Assembly (NCBI GenBank): GCA_945897085.1 | Contig: CAMDEU010000010.1 | Location: 1-39,738 of the forward strand | Direction of reading: 5' to 3' | From: Spirosoma fluviale | GTDB lineage: Bacteria > Bacteroidota > Bacteroidia > Cytophagales > Cyclobacteriaceae | DNA: 39,738 nucleotides | Part shown: positions 39,302 through 39,738 of the stretch, in pieces | Numbering within the stretch: position 1 is the stretch's first letter | How the letters are laid out: every line of letters begins with the position of its first letter | Notes under the pieces: generated by a model | Told to the model about the DNA's origin: nothing | What the model saw: only the letters and a program-made list of their open reading frames with translations | The model's database searches: none | Translations under genes and position numbers: made by a program

Positions 39302-39499
39302 AAATCGTGGTCCGCTCTTACCTCAAGTAGGGACCTTAATTATCGCCTCGAAAGAACTAAAAACTACATAAGGATAATCTGATGCCCACGAGTCAAGTTT
39401 AAAACTAGCTTTCAGATCGCTTCACCTTTTACTATGTGCCTTCTATGTGGTTATTTTTAACCCGCTTGGTTTTTATTTAAAAAATTAGATCTTAGTTCT

Positions 39500-39738
39500 A
39501 TGAATAAATTGAGCATCTTCTGTTTACTTCTATTGCCGTTTGTCTTTGCCTGCAGCCCTGAGAAAAAAGAGTTTGGAACGGATATTTCGACTGAGTCGAG
39601 TCAGATCACGAAAGGCAAGCAACTTTTTGAGCAGCACTGTTCCTCTTGTCATCGCTTTGATCAGGATGCCATCGGACCAAACCTCAGTGGGCTTACTCGA
39701 CAGGTGGAATCGAGTTGGATCCGTGCCTTTATCCAAAA
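39500..39738 (+). CDS. Cytochrome c-type lipoprotein (3' end cut by window)
   Basis: An open frame begins at ATG 39500 and runs off the right edge after 79 codons. A lipoprotein signal is visible (MNKLSIFCLLLLPFVFAC, lipidated Cys18), followed by a short linker and a class I cytochrome c domain with the haem-binding CSSCH (residues 47-51) and the IGPNLSGL segment. It would be a membrane-tethered electron carrier outside the cytoplasm. Its length and axial Met are outside the window. Confidence 0.88.
   Translation, partial: MNKLSIFCLLLLPFVFACSPEKKEFGTDISTESSQITKGKQLFEQHCSSCHRFDQDAIGPNLSGLTRQVESSWIRAFIQ

Larger units (their letters stand above)
39078..39499. repeat. Repeat-dense gap before the cytochrome c gene
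   Basis: This 422-bp noncoding stretch holds three different dispersed repeats in a row: copy 2 of the composite repeat with GC-rich palindromes (39079-39197), the CGCAAAGGCGCAGAGACGCAAAG element (39279-39301), and a relative of the ACCACATAG hairpin (39355-39460). I see no credible ORF and no clear terminator for the thioesterase gene other than the palindromes just after its stop. Confidence 0.7.

Overview
The window looks like a chromosomal segment of a Bacteroidota bacterium, most likely order Cytophagales and near Cyclobacteriaceae (Algoriphagus-like). The reasons are the protein types (bacillithiol-transferase family enzyme, FeS cryptochrome/photolyase, two-domain ATP-binding anti-sigma protein, SbsA-Ig lipoprotein), promoters of the Bacteroidota type (TTG, 19 bp, TAnnTTTG), and the intergenic repeats. 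The taxonomic placement is inference from reading, not a search. Most genes are ordinary chromosomal housekeeping or catabolic genes. I see no transposase, integrase, phage gene or CRISPR array.

Left part (1-16.7 kb): a glycosyltransferase cut by the window edge, rlmF and a secreted M14 peptidase (minus strand), a dipeptide epimerase, an OmpR-type regulator with its kinase, lysA, an FeS-BCP photolyase, a TolB-like propeller protein divergent from an M28 lipoprotein peptidase, a Tat-exported type B carboxylesterase, and a short alpha-glucan phosphorylase-like protein that lacks the PLP lysine. Two tRNA genes (Gly-GCC and Leu-UAA, minus strand) follow, each with a terminator hairpin directly at its 3' end.

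Middle (16.7-28.6 kb): mutS and a SpoU-type RNA methylase start divergently. Then comes a fatty-acid degradation locus on the minus strand: acyl-CoA ligase, marR regulator, fadN-like, fadA-like and fadE-like genes. These encode activation and the full beta-oxidation cycle, in the gene order known from Bacillus subtilis fadNAE. The gaps of this locus hold seven arrays of GTAC tetramers repeating every 7 bp. Four of them sit just after the stop codons of the four catabolic genes. A 14-bp perfect palindrome upstream of marR is a candidate operator.

The gap 28577-29032 has the hallmarks of the chromosomal replication origin: two perfect and several near-perfect DnaA boxes next to a 60-bp block with only 4 G/C bases. 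About 4.5 kb to the right, next to mnmG, are two identical 16-bp parS-type centromere sites. Origin, mnmG and parS together suggest that this window spans the origin domain of the chromosome.

Right part (29-39.7 kb): a tightly packed minus-strand run (ATP-binding anti-sigma-like protein, ybeY, mnmG, methyltransferase, Ig-like lipoprotein; and upstream AhpD-like protein, unknown, exonuclease III), then plus-strand genes (ComF family, YfiT/DinB, SDR, unknown membrane protein, PaaI thioesterase). It ends in a repeat-dense 420-bp gap and the start of a cytochrome c lipoprotein cut by the right edge.
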